NCBI GenBank assembly: GCA_025356715.1
Contig: JANXRU010000165.1
Coordinates: 1 to 14,727, forward strand
Source: Bacteroidota bacterium
Lineage (GTDB): Bacteria > Bacteroidota > Bacteroidia > B-17B0 > B-17BO
Length of the DNA: 14,727 bases
Reading direction: 5' to 3'
Position numbers and translations under genes: made by a program. This document shows positions 5,731 to 13,152 of the stretch, piece after piece. Position 1 is the stretch's first letter. Each line of letters opens with the position of its first letter. Under the pieces are notes generated by a model. It saw only the letters and a program-made list of their open reading frames with translations, did not search any database and was not told the origin of the DNA.

Positions 5731-8472
5731 ATGATGAAACCACTACTTTCTTTACTTTTTTTACTTTCATTTTCTGGCTTTTCCCAGCAAATGACAGTTT
5801 CTGGTAATGTGCAGGATACAACAGCTAAAGCGCCTTTGCAAAATGCAATTGTTATGGCTATTAAGTTAATGGATTCAACTCTCATAGGTTATACAAGAAC
5901 GGATGATAAAGGATTCTTTAACTTAAAAGCCTTACCTGTTGATACTTATCAGGTTTTAATTACTCACCCTAAATTTTCTGATCAAGGATTTTTTATTTTT
6001 GGTGATAAAAAAAATCTAAATTATGATTTTGGAAAAATTATCGTTCAACCTAAAAGTATGAACTTGGAGGAAGTTACTATTTTTGCTTTTAAAGACCCAA
6101 TCTATTATAAAGGTGATACCTTAATATATACAGCTGATTCATTTAAGGTAAAAGCAAATGCAACTGTTGAAGATTTATTGAAAAAATTACCTGGAATGAA
6201 AGTAGATGCACAAGGTAAAGTTACATCTCAAGGAAAAAAAGTAGATAAGGTATTAGTAGATGGTGATGAGTTTTTTGGAAGTGATCCAACAGTAGCAACC
6301 AAAAATTTAGCCGCAAATTCTATTGAGTCAGTGCAAGTATATGATAAAAAAAGTGACGACATTGCCAATTCGTCCACAGGTGAAGAAACTCAAAAAATAT
6401 TAAACCTGAAGCTTAAAGACGAAGCCAAAAAAGGATACTTTGGGAAAGTAAGTGGTGCCAGTGATTTTCAAAAATTTTATGAAGGCGAGGCCTTAGCTAA
6501 TTATTTTAAAAAGAAATTGAAAATATCTGTATTTGGTTTAGCAACTAATACACCTCGTTCAAGCTTTGGTTGGGGTGATATGTATAAATACGGATTAAGC
6601 AGTGAATATGAAAGAACAGATGATGAAGATGGAGGAATGTCATTTTCATATCAAAATAATCAAAATCAAGGGATACCGCAAACATTAAAATCTGGCTTTT
6701 ATTATTCGGATAAATTATCAGCTAAAACAAAAATAAATATTAATTATTCATACAATACAAGTGTATTGAAAACTCAAACATCCACAAATTCCCAATATTT
6801 TTTAACTGATACCAGTTATACTACAGCTAATTTAACTCAGTCAACAGAAAAAAATGAGGCTCATGCTGTTAATTTTACATTAGAACAGCAGTTAGATTCT
6901 CTTACAGATTTAACCTTAAAATCTAAAGTGAAGTTTTTATCAGATAATATAGCATCTTCTAATGAAACTGATTTTATTAGAAATGATAATGTTAAGTCAA
7001 GAAATACGACAATATCAAACTCTAATAAAACAAATGGATACGATATTTCAAATAGCTTAAGAGTTAATAGGAAGTTTATGAAAAAAGATCGCTTATTGAC
7101 AATGTATTATTCCAATGCGTTTTCAAAGAGTGAGGGGAATAGTTTATTACAAACTAATAATAATTTTTATGTGTCAACCACACAAACTTTAACTTCCATT
7201 GATCAAAAGAAAAATAATTTATTAGATAATCAAAACCATAGTGTTGGTGTGAATTTTACAGAGCCTATTACTAAAAAAATTAAAATAGAGGCTTCTTATG
7301 ATTTTATGTATTTCAATAGTAAACAAGATCGAAAATCACTAAATAATGTTGGTGGTGAGTATAATCTATTAGACTCAAATTACACCAATAATTTTGCTAA
7401 TATAAAACAAATTAACAGAGGAGGATTAAAATTTATCTTTGAAGTGAAGAAATTGAAATTTACTTTGGGGACAAAGGTTCGTAATGTTTTTGTAAATAAT
7501 CATAATTTATTTTTAAATACAACTATACAACAGAATTTTAATAATGTATTACCATTCTCTACTTTTCGTTATAAATTTTCAGATAATATGCACATGGATG
7601 TTTCTTATAAATTGAACTCCACTAATCCAACCATTAGCCAATTACAACCTGTTAAGGATAATACAAATCAAAATTTTATTAATATTGGTAATCCTAATTT
7701 GTTGCCAACGTCTGAACATCAAGTGAATTTCAATTTCAATTCTTGGAAACCTATTAGCGGTAAATACACATGGATGGGCTTTAATTATTATTATACAAAT
7801 AATGATTATTCTACTTCTACAACATATGATAGTATAGGAAGAACGGTTTCTCAAACTATTAATGTTAATGGTAATAGCTCTTATGGTGGCTATTTGGGGA
7901 CTAGCATTCCTTTTTTATCCAAAAAAATTATATTAGAACCTAATCTAAATGGAAGTTATTCAAATAATAAAAATTACATTAATGCGAAGTTAAATTCTAC
8001 TGCTAATATTAATACAAATGTTGGATTAAACATTAGATTAGAGTTAGAAAAATTTACAGCAGGTATAACTGGTTATGCAGAATATAATTCTTCGTCTTCT
8101 ACTTTAAATTCGTTAAGTAATAAGCCATATACCTCACAAAATGTTTCAGGTAATGTTAATATAAAATTGCCTAAGAAATTTATTATTGAAAGTGACGCGT
8201 CTTATACAATGAATGGGAAACGTGCTAATGGATATAATATTAATTACTTTATTTGGAATGCTTCATTATCCAAAACATTCTTGAAAAATGAAAATTTAAT
8301 TGTTGCTTTTTATGCTTATGACATGCTCAATCAAAACATTAATTTGGTAAGAACAACAACTAATAATGTTATATCAGATGTGAAAACAAATATTATTTCT
8401 CGTTATTTATTACTGAAATTAACATTGAAATTCAATAGTAATAAAACAAAAGAAAGTGAAGATGATTTTTAA
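5731..8472 (+). CDS. Outer-membrane beta-barrel protein with carboxypeptidase-regulatory domain (TonB-receptor-like)
   Basis: A 913-residue outer-membrane protein. It has a Sec signal peptide (about 1-19, ending SGFSQQ) and a carboxypeptidase-regulatory-like beta-sandwich (20-105, with VSGNVQDT, LQNAIV and GFFNLKALPVDTYQVLI). A plug-like region spans about 125-205 (YKGDTLIYTADSFKVKANAT, VEDLLKKLPGMKV, KVLVDGDEFFGSDPTVAT, NSIESVQVYDKKS), and a long barrel with alternating strands rich in Asn, Ser, Tyr and Thr runs to the end (OMP_b-brl_3 type). This resembles TonB-dependent receptors, but no obvious TonB box is seen, and this branch is usually annotated only as an outer-membrane beta-barrel protein. 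The C-terminal strand YLLLKLTLKF is followed by an acidic tail (ESEDDF). There are two adjacent ATG codons at 5731 and 5734. A GLPGLI gene follows 28 bases downstream, so the pair is likely an operon. Ligand unknown. Confidence 0.88.
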   Translation: MMKPLLSLLFLLSFSGFSQQMTVSGNVQDTTAKAPLQNAIVMAIKLMDSTLIGYTRTDDKGFFNLKALPVDTYQVLITHPKFSDQGFFIFGDKKNLNYDFGKIIVQPKSMNLEEVTIFAFKDPIYYKGDTLIYTADSFKVKANATVEDLLKKLPGMKVDAQGKVTSQGKKVDKVLVDGDEFFGSDPTVATKNLAANSIESVQVYDKKSDDIANSSTGEETQKILNLKLKDEAKKGYFGKVSGASDFQKFYEGEALANYFKKKLKISVFGLATNTPRSSFGWGDMYKYGLSSEYERTDDEDGGMSFSYQNNQNQGIPQTLKSGFYYSDKLSAKTKININYSYNTSVLKTQTSTNSQYFLTDTSYTTANLTQSTEKNEAHAVNFTLEQQLDSLTDLTLKSKVKFLSDNIASSNETDFIRNDNVKSRNTTISNSNKTNGYDISNSLRVNRKFMKKDRLLTMYYSNAFSKSEGNSLLQTNNNFYVSTTQTLTSIDQKKNNLLDNQNHSVGVNFTEPITKKIKIEASYDFMYFNSKQDRKSLNNVGGEYNLLDSNYTNNFANIKQINRGGLKFIFEVKKLKFTLGTKVRNVFVNNHNLFLNTTIQQNFNNVLPFSTFRYKFSDNMHMDVSYKLNSTNPTISQLQPVKDNTNQNFINIGNPNLLPTSEHQVNFNFNSWKPISGKYTWMGFNYYYTNNDYSTSTTYDSIGRTVSQTINVNGNSSYGGYLGTSIPFLSKKIILEPNLNGSYSNNKNYINAKLNSTANINTNVGLNIRLELEKFTAGITGYAEYNSSSSTLNSLSNKPYTSQNVSGNVNIKLPKKFIIESDASYTMNGKRANGYNINYFIWNASLSKTFLKNENLIVAFYAYDMLNQNINLVRTTTNNVISDVKTNIISRYLLLKLTLKFNSNKTKESEDDF

Positions 8473-8500
8473 AAGTATATTTTAATTCGTATAAAAGTTT

Positions 8501-9235
8501 ATGATGATGAATAAGAAAAACAATTATTTTTTTGCATTCCTAATGATTGGCTTATTAGGCCAATTTCAAGCTCAAATTATGAGTGGAAAAATTATTTACG
8601 AACGCCGTACCAATTTGTATAAAAAATTTAAATGGAATACGGATGTGAAGGATTGGCTTAAAGAAGAAGATAAAAATAAAATAGATGTATTTGAGTTAAC
8701 ATTTAATGATACGCTATCATTATTTAAACCACAAGAGTCAGATTTGGTTGAAAAAATGAGTTGGGCAACAACGAAGAATGTCGTTTACCAAAATTATATT
8801 ACAAAAAAACGAATAACAGAAAAAAAGATTTGGGGCGAATTATTTGTTTTAGATGATACTACTCGGAAATTTGATTGGAAAATAACAGATAGCAAACGAT
8901 CTATTTGTGGATACATCTGTCGCAAAGCAATTTGGGTAGCAAGTGATAGTGTTCGTATTTATGCTTGGTTTTGTTCGGAAATAAATTCATCTGTGGGGCC
9001 AGAAAGTTTTATTGGATTACCAGGAGCGATTTTAGGACTGGCAACAGAGGACGGAGGTGTTATTTATTTTGCAAAAAGTGTAGATGTAGCTAAACAAGAT
9101 GCGTTGACCTTATTACCTAAGAAATCGAAACATAAAATAATGAAAGCCTCTGAATTGAGGGCTCAATTAGAAAAGGATTACGGTAAGGAAAAATGGGGTA
9201 AAGCAATGGTTTATAATAATTTTGCTATTTGGTAA
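8501..9235 (+). CDS. GLPGLI family exported protein
   Basis: A 244-residue exported protein. The signal peptide is about residues 1-24 (NYFFAFLMIGLLGQFQAQ), then a first strand SGKIIYERRTN typical of the family's opening. The family signature appears as FIGLPGAILGL (170-180), just after YAWFCSEINSSVGPESF (154-170), where the family shows a W, an acidic-to-Pro stretch and a GP turn. SICGYICRKA (135-143) supplies the paired cysteines of the family's GY.C.KA block, with a third Cys at 158. Biochemical function of GLPGLI proteins is not known to me; they are periplasmic or surface proteins encoded in many Bacteroidota, often next to a beta-barrel receptor. This one follows such a gene by 28 bases, which suggests a joint role in uptake or sensing at the outer membrane. 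The signature here reads GLPGAILG rather than GLPGLI, a modest variant. The three leading Met codons leave the exact start uncertain by a few residues. Confidence 0.88.
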   Translation: MMMNKKNNYFFAFLMIGLLGQFQAQIMSGKIIYERRTNLYKKFKWNTDVKDWLKEEDKNKIDVFELTFNDTLSLFKPQESDLVEKMSWATTKNVVYQNYITKKRITEKKIWGELFVLDDTTRKFDWKITDSKRSICGYICRKAIWVASDSVRIYAWFCSEINSSVGPESFIGLPGAILGLATEDGGVIYFAKSVDVAKQDALTLLPKKSKHKIMKASELRAQLEKDYGKEKWGKAMVYNNFAIW

Positions 9236-9949
9236 TTATTTTATCTTCTTAAAACGCATAGCGATAACTCCTAAGAATGCTTCTTTAAAAATTTTAGTAC
9301 TCATTTTGCTAACACCTAAAATCCTATCTGTAAAAAGTATTGGAACTTCTACAATTTTAAATCCTTTTTTATAGGCTGTATATTTCATTTCTATTTGAAA
9401 GGCATAACCCATAAATTCGATAGAATTTAAGTCTATGGCTTGTAACACTTTTTTGTGATAACATTTAAAGCCTGCTGTTGTATCTTTTATTGGAATCCAT
9501 AAAATTATTCTAACATATACAGAGGCGAAGTAACTCATTAAAATTCGACCTATAGGCCAGTTACTTACTTTGCCACCTTTGCAATAGCGAGAACCCACAG
9601 CTACATCTGCACCATTTTCGCACGCGTCTAATAGGCGAATTAAATCAGTAGGATTGTGACTAAAATCACAATCCATTTCAAAAATAAAATCATAATCTCT
9701 TGCAATAGCCCATTTAAAACCATGGATGTAAGCAGTGCCTAACCCAAGTTTTCCTTTTCGTTCTTCGATGTGTAATTGATTGGGGTATTCTTTTTGTAAT
9801 TCTTTAATTTTATTAGCAGTGCCATCAGGCGAACCATCATCAATTATCAATAACTCAAACGGTCGAGCTAAAGAAAAAACAGTACGCACCATTTTATCAA
9901 TGTTTTCAATTTCGTTATAAGTAGGTATGATGACTAAATTCTTATTCAT
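9236..9949 (-). CDS. Polyprenol-phosphate mannosyltransferase-like GT2 glycosyltransferase (DPM1 type)
   Basis: A 237-residue cytoplasmic-face glycosyltransferase of family GT2. Motifs run in the DPM1 order: VIIPTYNE (6-13), LIIDDGSPDGT (34-44), RKGKLGLGTAY (64-74), and the metal-binding DxD in FEMDCDFSHNP (Asp93 and Asp95). Then come VGSRYCKGG (118-126), DTTAGFKCY (156-164), and FTDRILGVSKM (206-216). These proteins transfer mannose, or another sugar, from a nucleotide donor to polyprenyl phosphate, making a membrane-linked sugar donor for glycoproteins or glycans. The protein lacks the C-terminal membrane helices of the longer DPM1/GtrB forms, which fits the soluble, membrane-associated type. 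Sugar and lipid are inferred from the family. It is convergent with the GLPGLI gene, stop codons abutting. Upstream, a near match to the -7 box (TATATTCG, minus strand, 9961-9968) may be its promoter. Confidence 0.88.
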   Translation of the reverse strand: MNKNLVIIPTYNEIENIDKMVRTVFSLARPFELLIIDDGSPDGTANKIKELQKEYPNQLHIEERKGKLGLGTAYIHGFKWAIARDYDFIFEMDCDFSHNPTDLIRLLDACENGADVAVGSRYCKGGKVSNWPIGRILMSYFASVYVRIILWIPIKDTTAGFKCYHKKVLQAIDLNSIEFMGYAFQIEMKYTAYKKGFKIVEVPILFTDRILGVSKMSTKIFKEAFLGVIAMRFKKIK

Positions 9950-10069
9950 AAATATGGTTACGAATATAAGTATTTTGTTAGGTTTCTAAACATCTATTTT
10001 TCACTTCTCAAAGCGCCTTTTTCGTTAAAATTGGTTAATCAAATTGCGTATTATTTATAGGATTTTCAG

Positions 10070-10098
10070 TTTGTTTTATTAAAAATACTGTACTTTTG
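10070..10098 (+). promoter_or_regulatory. Full -33/-7 promoter upstream of the RlpA-like gene
   Basis: TTTG at 10070-10073 and TACTTTTG at 10091-10098 are separated by 17 bases. Both match the Bacteroidota promoter consensus (TTG at -33, TAnnTTTG at -7). The -7 box ends only three bases before the ATG at 10102, so transcription should start at or very near the start codon, giving a leaderless mRNA. The TTG at 10096-10098 is part of the box and not a likely start codon. Confidence 0.6.
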
Positions 10099-10101
10099 GA
10101 T

Positions 10102-10485
10102 ATGCGGGTACTTGTTTATATAACTTTTTTGATGATTGTTAGTAACAAGTTTTTTTGTCAAGATACACTCAATCCTAAAAATACATCTATAGGTATTGCA
10201 AGTTTTTATGCTAAAAAATTTAATGGAAGAAGAACAACTTCTGGAGCTATTTTCCATAACGATAGTTTGACTGGCGCTCACAAAAAAATAAAATTTGGAA
10301 CTTTTGTTAAAGTTAGAAATATAAAAAATGATTCTGTCGTTATTGTGAAAATAATAGATAGACTTCCTCAAAAATCTAAACGAATGATTGATTTAACATT
10401 AAGGGCAGCTAAACAATTAAATTTTGTATCATCAGGATTAACCAAAGTAGAAATAACTGTTTTAGATTCGTTACAAAATAAATAA
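10102..10485 (+). CDS. Exported RlpA-like double-psi beta-barrel protein
   Basis: I start this gene at the ATG at 10102 (127 residues, MRVLVYITFLMIVSNKFFCQ) because the upstream TTG lies inside a promoter box. A signal peptide of about 19 residues is followed by one RlpA-type domain (about 30-120): IGIASFYAKKFNGRRTTSGA, then SLTGAHKKIKFGTFVKVRN, VVIVKIIDRLPQKSKRMIDL, and TLRAAKQLNF. RlpA proteins of Gram-negative bacteria act as lytic transglycosylases on peptidoglycan strands lacking stem peptides or bind them at the septum. The TxAH His (His60) and the DR Asp (Asp86) are kept, but the acidic residue normally after TxSG is Ala49, and the DRGP motif reads DRLP. It lacks the C-terminal SPOR domain of classic RlpA. 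It precedes dihydroorotase by 20 bases. Periplasmic role is inferred; activity is uncertain. Confidence 0.85.
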   Translation: MRVLVYITFLMIVSNKFFCQDTLNPKNTSIGIASFYAKKFNGRRTTSGAIFHNDSLTGAHKKIKFGTFVKVRNIKNDSVVIVKIIDRLPQKSKRMIDLTLRAAKQLNFVSSGLTKVEITVLDSLQNK

Positions 10486-10505
10486 CTAAAAAATAATATA
10501 TATAA

Positions 10506-11843
10506 ATGAAAACCATATTGATTAAAAATGCCACCATTATTAATGAAGATGAACAATTTGTTTCTGATGTTTTAATTAAAGATTCTATTATTGATAGAAT
10601 TGATAGGGATATTACCGAAGAAAATGCAACGGTTATTGATGCCACAGGTTTAATTTTAATTCCAGGAGCTATTGATGATCAAGTGCATTTTCGTGAACCA
10701 GGTTTAACTCATAAAGGAGAAATCTATACAGAGGCAAAAGCAGCTGTGGCAGGTGGAATTACCAGTTATATGGAAATGCCAAATACAAATCCGCAAGCTG
10801 TAACGATTATTGAATTAGAAAAGAAATATGCGCGTGCTAAAGAATGTTCTTTGGCCAATTATTCTTTTTTCATGGGCGGTACAAATACTAACTTAGAAGA
10901 AACCCTGAAAGTAGATTATAATAAAGTGTGTGGATTGAAATTATTTATGGGTTCCAGTACAGGAGATATGTTAGTGGATAATGAAAAAACATTGGAAGGA
11001 TTTTTTTCAAAATCACAGGCATTAATTGCTACACATTGCGAATATGACCCGATGATAAAGGAAACTCAAGCTCGCATTGTGGCTGAATACGGAGAAGATT
11101 TACCCGCATACTTTCATCCAATTATCCGTAATGATGAAGCCTGTTTTAAATCATCTTCCTTTGCAGTAAATTTAGCTAAGAAGTATAACACGCGTTTACA
11201 TATTTTACATATTTCTTCGGCAAAGGAATTAGCATTGTTTACCAATAAAATTCCGTTAAAACAAAAACGTATTACTGCAGAAGCATGTATTCATCATTTA
11301 TGGTTTAATGATGAGGATTATAAAACAAAAGGCAATTTCATTAAATGGAATCCTTCCGTTAAAACAGAATACGACAGAGCAAATATTTTTGAAGCAGTAT
11401 TAGATGGCCGAATAGACGTTATTGCTACCGATCATGCTCCGCATACTATTGAAGAAAAACAATTACCTTTTTTAAAAGCACCGAGCGGTGGCCCATTGGT
11501 TCAGCACGCTATTTTGGCGATGATGGAATTTCATAAACAAAAAAAAATAAGTTTAGAAATGATTGTTCGAAAAATGTCTCATAACGTTGCTGATCTATTT
11601 AAAATTGAAAAAAGAGGCTATATCCGTGAAGGTTATTTTGCCGATTTAGTATTGGTTGATTTAAATAAATCAACGAAAGTTACTAAGGAATCTTTATTAT
11701 ATAAATGTGGTTGGAGTCCGTTTGAAGGAACCACTTTTTCTTCAAGCATTTCTAAAACCTTTGTAAATGGCCATTTAGTTTATAACGAGGGTGCATTTGA
11801 CGAAAGCAGAGTAGGGGAGAGACTGGCATTTAATAACGATTAA
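10506..11843 (+). CDS. pyrC: Dihydroorotase (class I), pyrimidine biosynthesis
   Basis: A 445-residue amidohydrolase. It should interconvert carbamoyl-aspartate and dihydroorotate, the third step of de novo pyrimidine synthesis, in the cytoplasm. The N-terminal and C-terminal strands form the small beta-sandwich around a TIM barrel. Visible motifs are PGAIDDQVHFREPGLTHKGE (53-72), MEMPNTNP (89-96), LKLFMGSSTG (144-153, Lys145 at the position of the bridging Lys), THCEY (176-180), LHILHISSAKE (231-241), IHHLWF (262-267), ATDHAPHTIEEK (307-318) and APSGGPLVQH (325-334). The usual metal-binding HxH is Gln59-x-His61 here. I recall DDQVHFREPG as normal in Bacteroidota enzymes of this family, so I take it as a lineage trait and not decay. 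The 20-base gap after the RlpA-like gene suggests shared transcription or read-through. I see no terminator after it. Confidence 0.93.
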   Translation: MKTILIKNATIINEDEQFVSDVLIKDSIIDRIDRDITEENATVIDATGLILIPGAIDDQVHFREPGLTHKGEIYTEAKAAVAGGITSYMEMPNTNPQAVTIIELEKKYARAKECSLANYSFFMGGTNTNLEETLKVDYNKVCGLKLFMGSSTGDMLVDNEKTLEGFFSKSQALIATHCEYDPMIKETQARIVAEYGEDLPAYFHPIIRNDEACFKSSSFAVNLAKKYNTRLHILHISSAKELALFTNKIPLKQKRITAEACIHHLWFNDEDYKTKGNFIKWNPSVKTEYDRANIFEAVLDGRIDVIATDHAPHTIEEKQLPFLKAPSGGPLVQHAILAMMEFHKQKKISLEMIVRKMSHNVADLFKIEKRGYIREGYFADLVLVDLNKSTKVTKESLLYKCGWSPFEGTTFSSSISKTFVNGHLVYNEGAFDESRVGERLAFNND

Positions 11844-11934
11844 TTTGTATTTGCATTATGCATTATCATTATTTAACAACTAATGAATCAATTATATTTT
11901 ATACATTTACTTAAACAATTTTAATATATAAACA

Positions 11935-13041
11935 ATGGGATTATTTGATAAACTAAAAGGCGAATTTATTGATATTATTGATTGGACCGATAATTCCAAC
12001 GATACTATTATTTATAAATTCCCTCGCTACCAAAATGAAATTAAAATGGGTGCGAAGCTTACTGTGCGAGAAAGTCAAGTAGCTATATTTATGAATGAAG
12101 GGAAAATATCTGATATTTTTCAACCAGGAATGTATACGCTAAGTACTGAGAATATGCCAATTATGTCAACTTTAAAAGGTTGGAAATTCGGATTCAATTC
12201 TCCTTTTAAAGCGGATATCTTTTTTGTAAGCACTAAACAATTCACTAATCAAAAATGGGGAACAAAAAACCCTATTATGTTGCGTGATGTAGAGTTTGGA
12301 CCTATTCGTTTGCGCGCCTTTGGTTCCTATGCCTTCAAGGTAACGGACGCTGGTGTATTCTTAAAAGAAATTGCAGGCACTGGTTCCGAATTTACGACTG
12401 AAGAAATTAATGAGCAATTACGGAATATCGCTGTGTCTCGTGGTATGGATGCCTTAGCGGAAAGTAAAATTCCGGTATTGGATTTAGCTTCTAATACAGA
12501 TGAAGTTTCTAAAGTAATACAAGATAAAATACAGCCAGAATTTACGGAGATCGGATTAAATTTAACTAAGTTTTTAATTGAGAACGTATCATTACCTCCT
12601 GAAGTAGAAGCTGCATTGGATAAAAGAAGCAGTATGGGTATTATTGGTAATTTAGGTGCTTACTCTCAATTTCAGGCAGCAAATGCGATTGAAGAAGCTG
12701 CTAAAAACCCAAGCGGAGGAATGATGGGAGCAGGTATGGGAGCAGGTATGGGAATGGGAATGATGGGACAAATGGGGAATGCGTTTCAAAACCAACAATT
12801 TAATGGTGGCGCAGGAGCTAATACACCTCCACCACCACCGCCAATGATACAGTATTTTGTGGCAGTAAATGGCGCACAAACGGGGCCGTTTACAATGGCT
12901 CAATTACAGGCAATGGCTGCTTCAGGACAATTTAACAGACAAAGCCAAGTTTGGAAACAAGGTATGGCTGGTTGGTTAGCCGCAGATACACAACCTGATT
13001 TAGGAAGTATTTTCAGTGCAATGCCTCCTCCAATTGGTTAA
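11935..13041 (+). CDS. SPFH domain protein fused to a C-terminal GYF_2 domain (YdjI-like)
   Basis: A 368-residue protein with no signal peptide. Residues 1-30 (MGLFDKLKGEFIDIIDWTDN) match the start of YdjI-like proteins (Band_7_1). The SPFH/virion-core-like domain runs to about 225, with KLTVRESQVAIFMNEGKISD (41-60), PGMYTLSTENMP (64-75), LRAFGSYAFKV (126-136), and GLNLTKFLIENVSLPPEVEA (207-226). A Gly/Met-rich linker (261-281) and a run of six Pro (298-303) lead to a GYF_2 domain (about 306-352: QYFVAVNGAQTGPFTMAQLQ, SQVWKQGMAGWLAA). In Bacillus subtilis, YdjI sits with PspA-type membrane stress proteins and scaffolds membrane microdomains; similar use here is inferred from family only, as no pspA gene is present in the window. 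GYF-like domains bind Pro-rich peptides, and a Pro run sits next to it in the same chain. A hairpin terminator follows closely. Confidence 0.87.
   Translation: MGLFDKLKGEFIDIIDWTDNSNDTIIYKFPRYQNEIKMGAKLTVRESQVAIFMNEGKISDIFQPGMYTLSTENMPIMSTLKGWKFGFNSPFKADIFFVSTKQFTNQKWGTKNPIMLRDVEFGPIRLRAFGSYAFKVTDAGVFLKEIAGTGSEFTTEEINEQLRNIAVSRGMDALAESKIPVLDLASNTDEVSKVIQDKIQPEFTEIGLNLTKFLIENVSLPPEVEAALDKRSSMGIIGNLGAYSQFQAANAIEEAAKNPSGGMMGAGMGAGMGMGMMGQMGNAFQNQQFNGGAGANTPPPPPPMIQYFVAVNGAQTGPFTMAQLQAMAASGQFNRQSQVWKQGMAGWLAADTQPDLGSIFSAMPPPIG
12718..12779 (+). repeat. Gly/Met-coding tandem repeat in the SPFH gene
   Basis: Short near-repeats of GGAGCAGGTATG (twice in full) and GGAATG/ATGGGA units encode GGMMGAGMGAGMGMGMMGQM. 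The repeat keeps the frame and forms a flexible linker between the SPFH and GYF_2 domains. Such sequence can change in length by slippage. Confidence 0.6.
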
Positions 13042-13069
13042 TTAAATTTATTTAAATAGGGATGCCCTT

Positions 13070-13106
13070 AAAAAATCCTCTTCTGCTTTATAGGAGAGGA
13101 TTTTTT
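13070..13106 (+). terminator. Intrinsic terminator after the SPFH-GYF_2 gene
   Basis: A perfect 12-base inverted repeat (AAAAAATCCTCT at 13070-13081 and AGAGGATTTTTT at 13095-13106) with a 13-base loop ends in a T run. The A-tract/T-tract form would also work, less well, for transcription from the right. It ends the SPFH transcription unit and isolates the acyltransferase gene. It is the only convincing hairpin terminator in the window. Confidence 0.8.
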
Positions 13107-13121
13107 ATTAATTAGTTTTTG

Positions 13122-13129
13122 TAAGTTTG
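13122..13129 (+). promoter_or_regulatory. Bacteroidota -7 box for the acyltransferase gene
   Basis: TAAGTTTG matches TAnnTTTG exactly and lies 23 bases before the ATG at 13153, just after the terminator, where a new promoter is expected. A -33 TTG is not evident in the T-rich stretch before it. Confidence 0.5.
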
Positions 13130-13152
13130 TTTCATCAAATAGAAGAAAAGTT

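Noticed and set aside
10096..10104. TTG start for the RlpA-like gene
   Set aside because: The codon is part of the promoter -7 box; the ATG six bases later starts a good signal peptide.
11844..11934. Tandem GCATTAT repeat in the gap between dihydroorotase and the SPFH gene
   Set aside because: Only two seven-base copies in AT-rich DNA; no larger structure or protein-binding pattern is evident.
12652..12903. Minus-strand open frame with His/Cys repeats (CSHTCSHH) that looks like a metal-binding protein
   Set aside because: It is the reverse reading of the Gly/Met repeat of the SPFH gene; the plus-strand frame is clearly the coding one.
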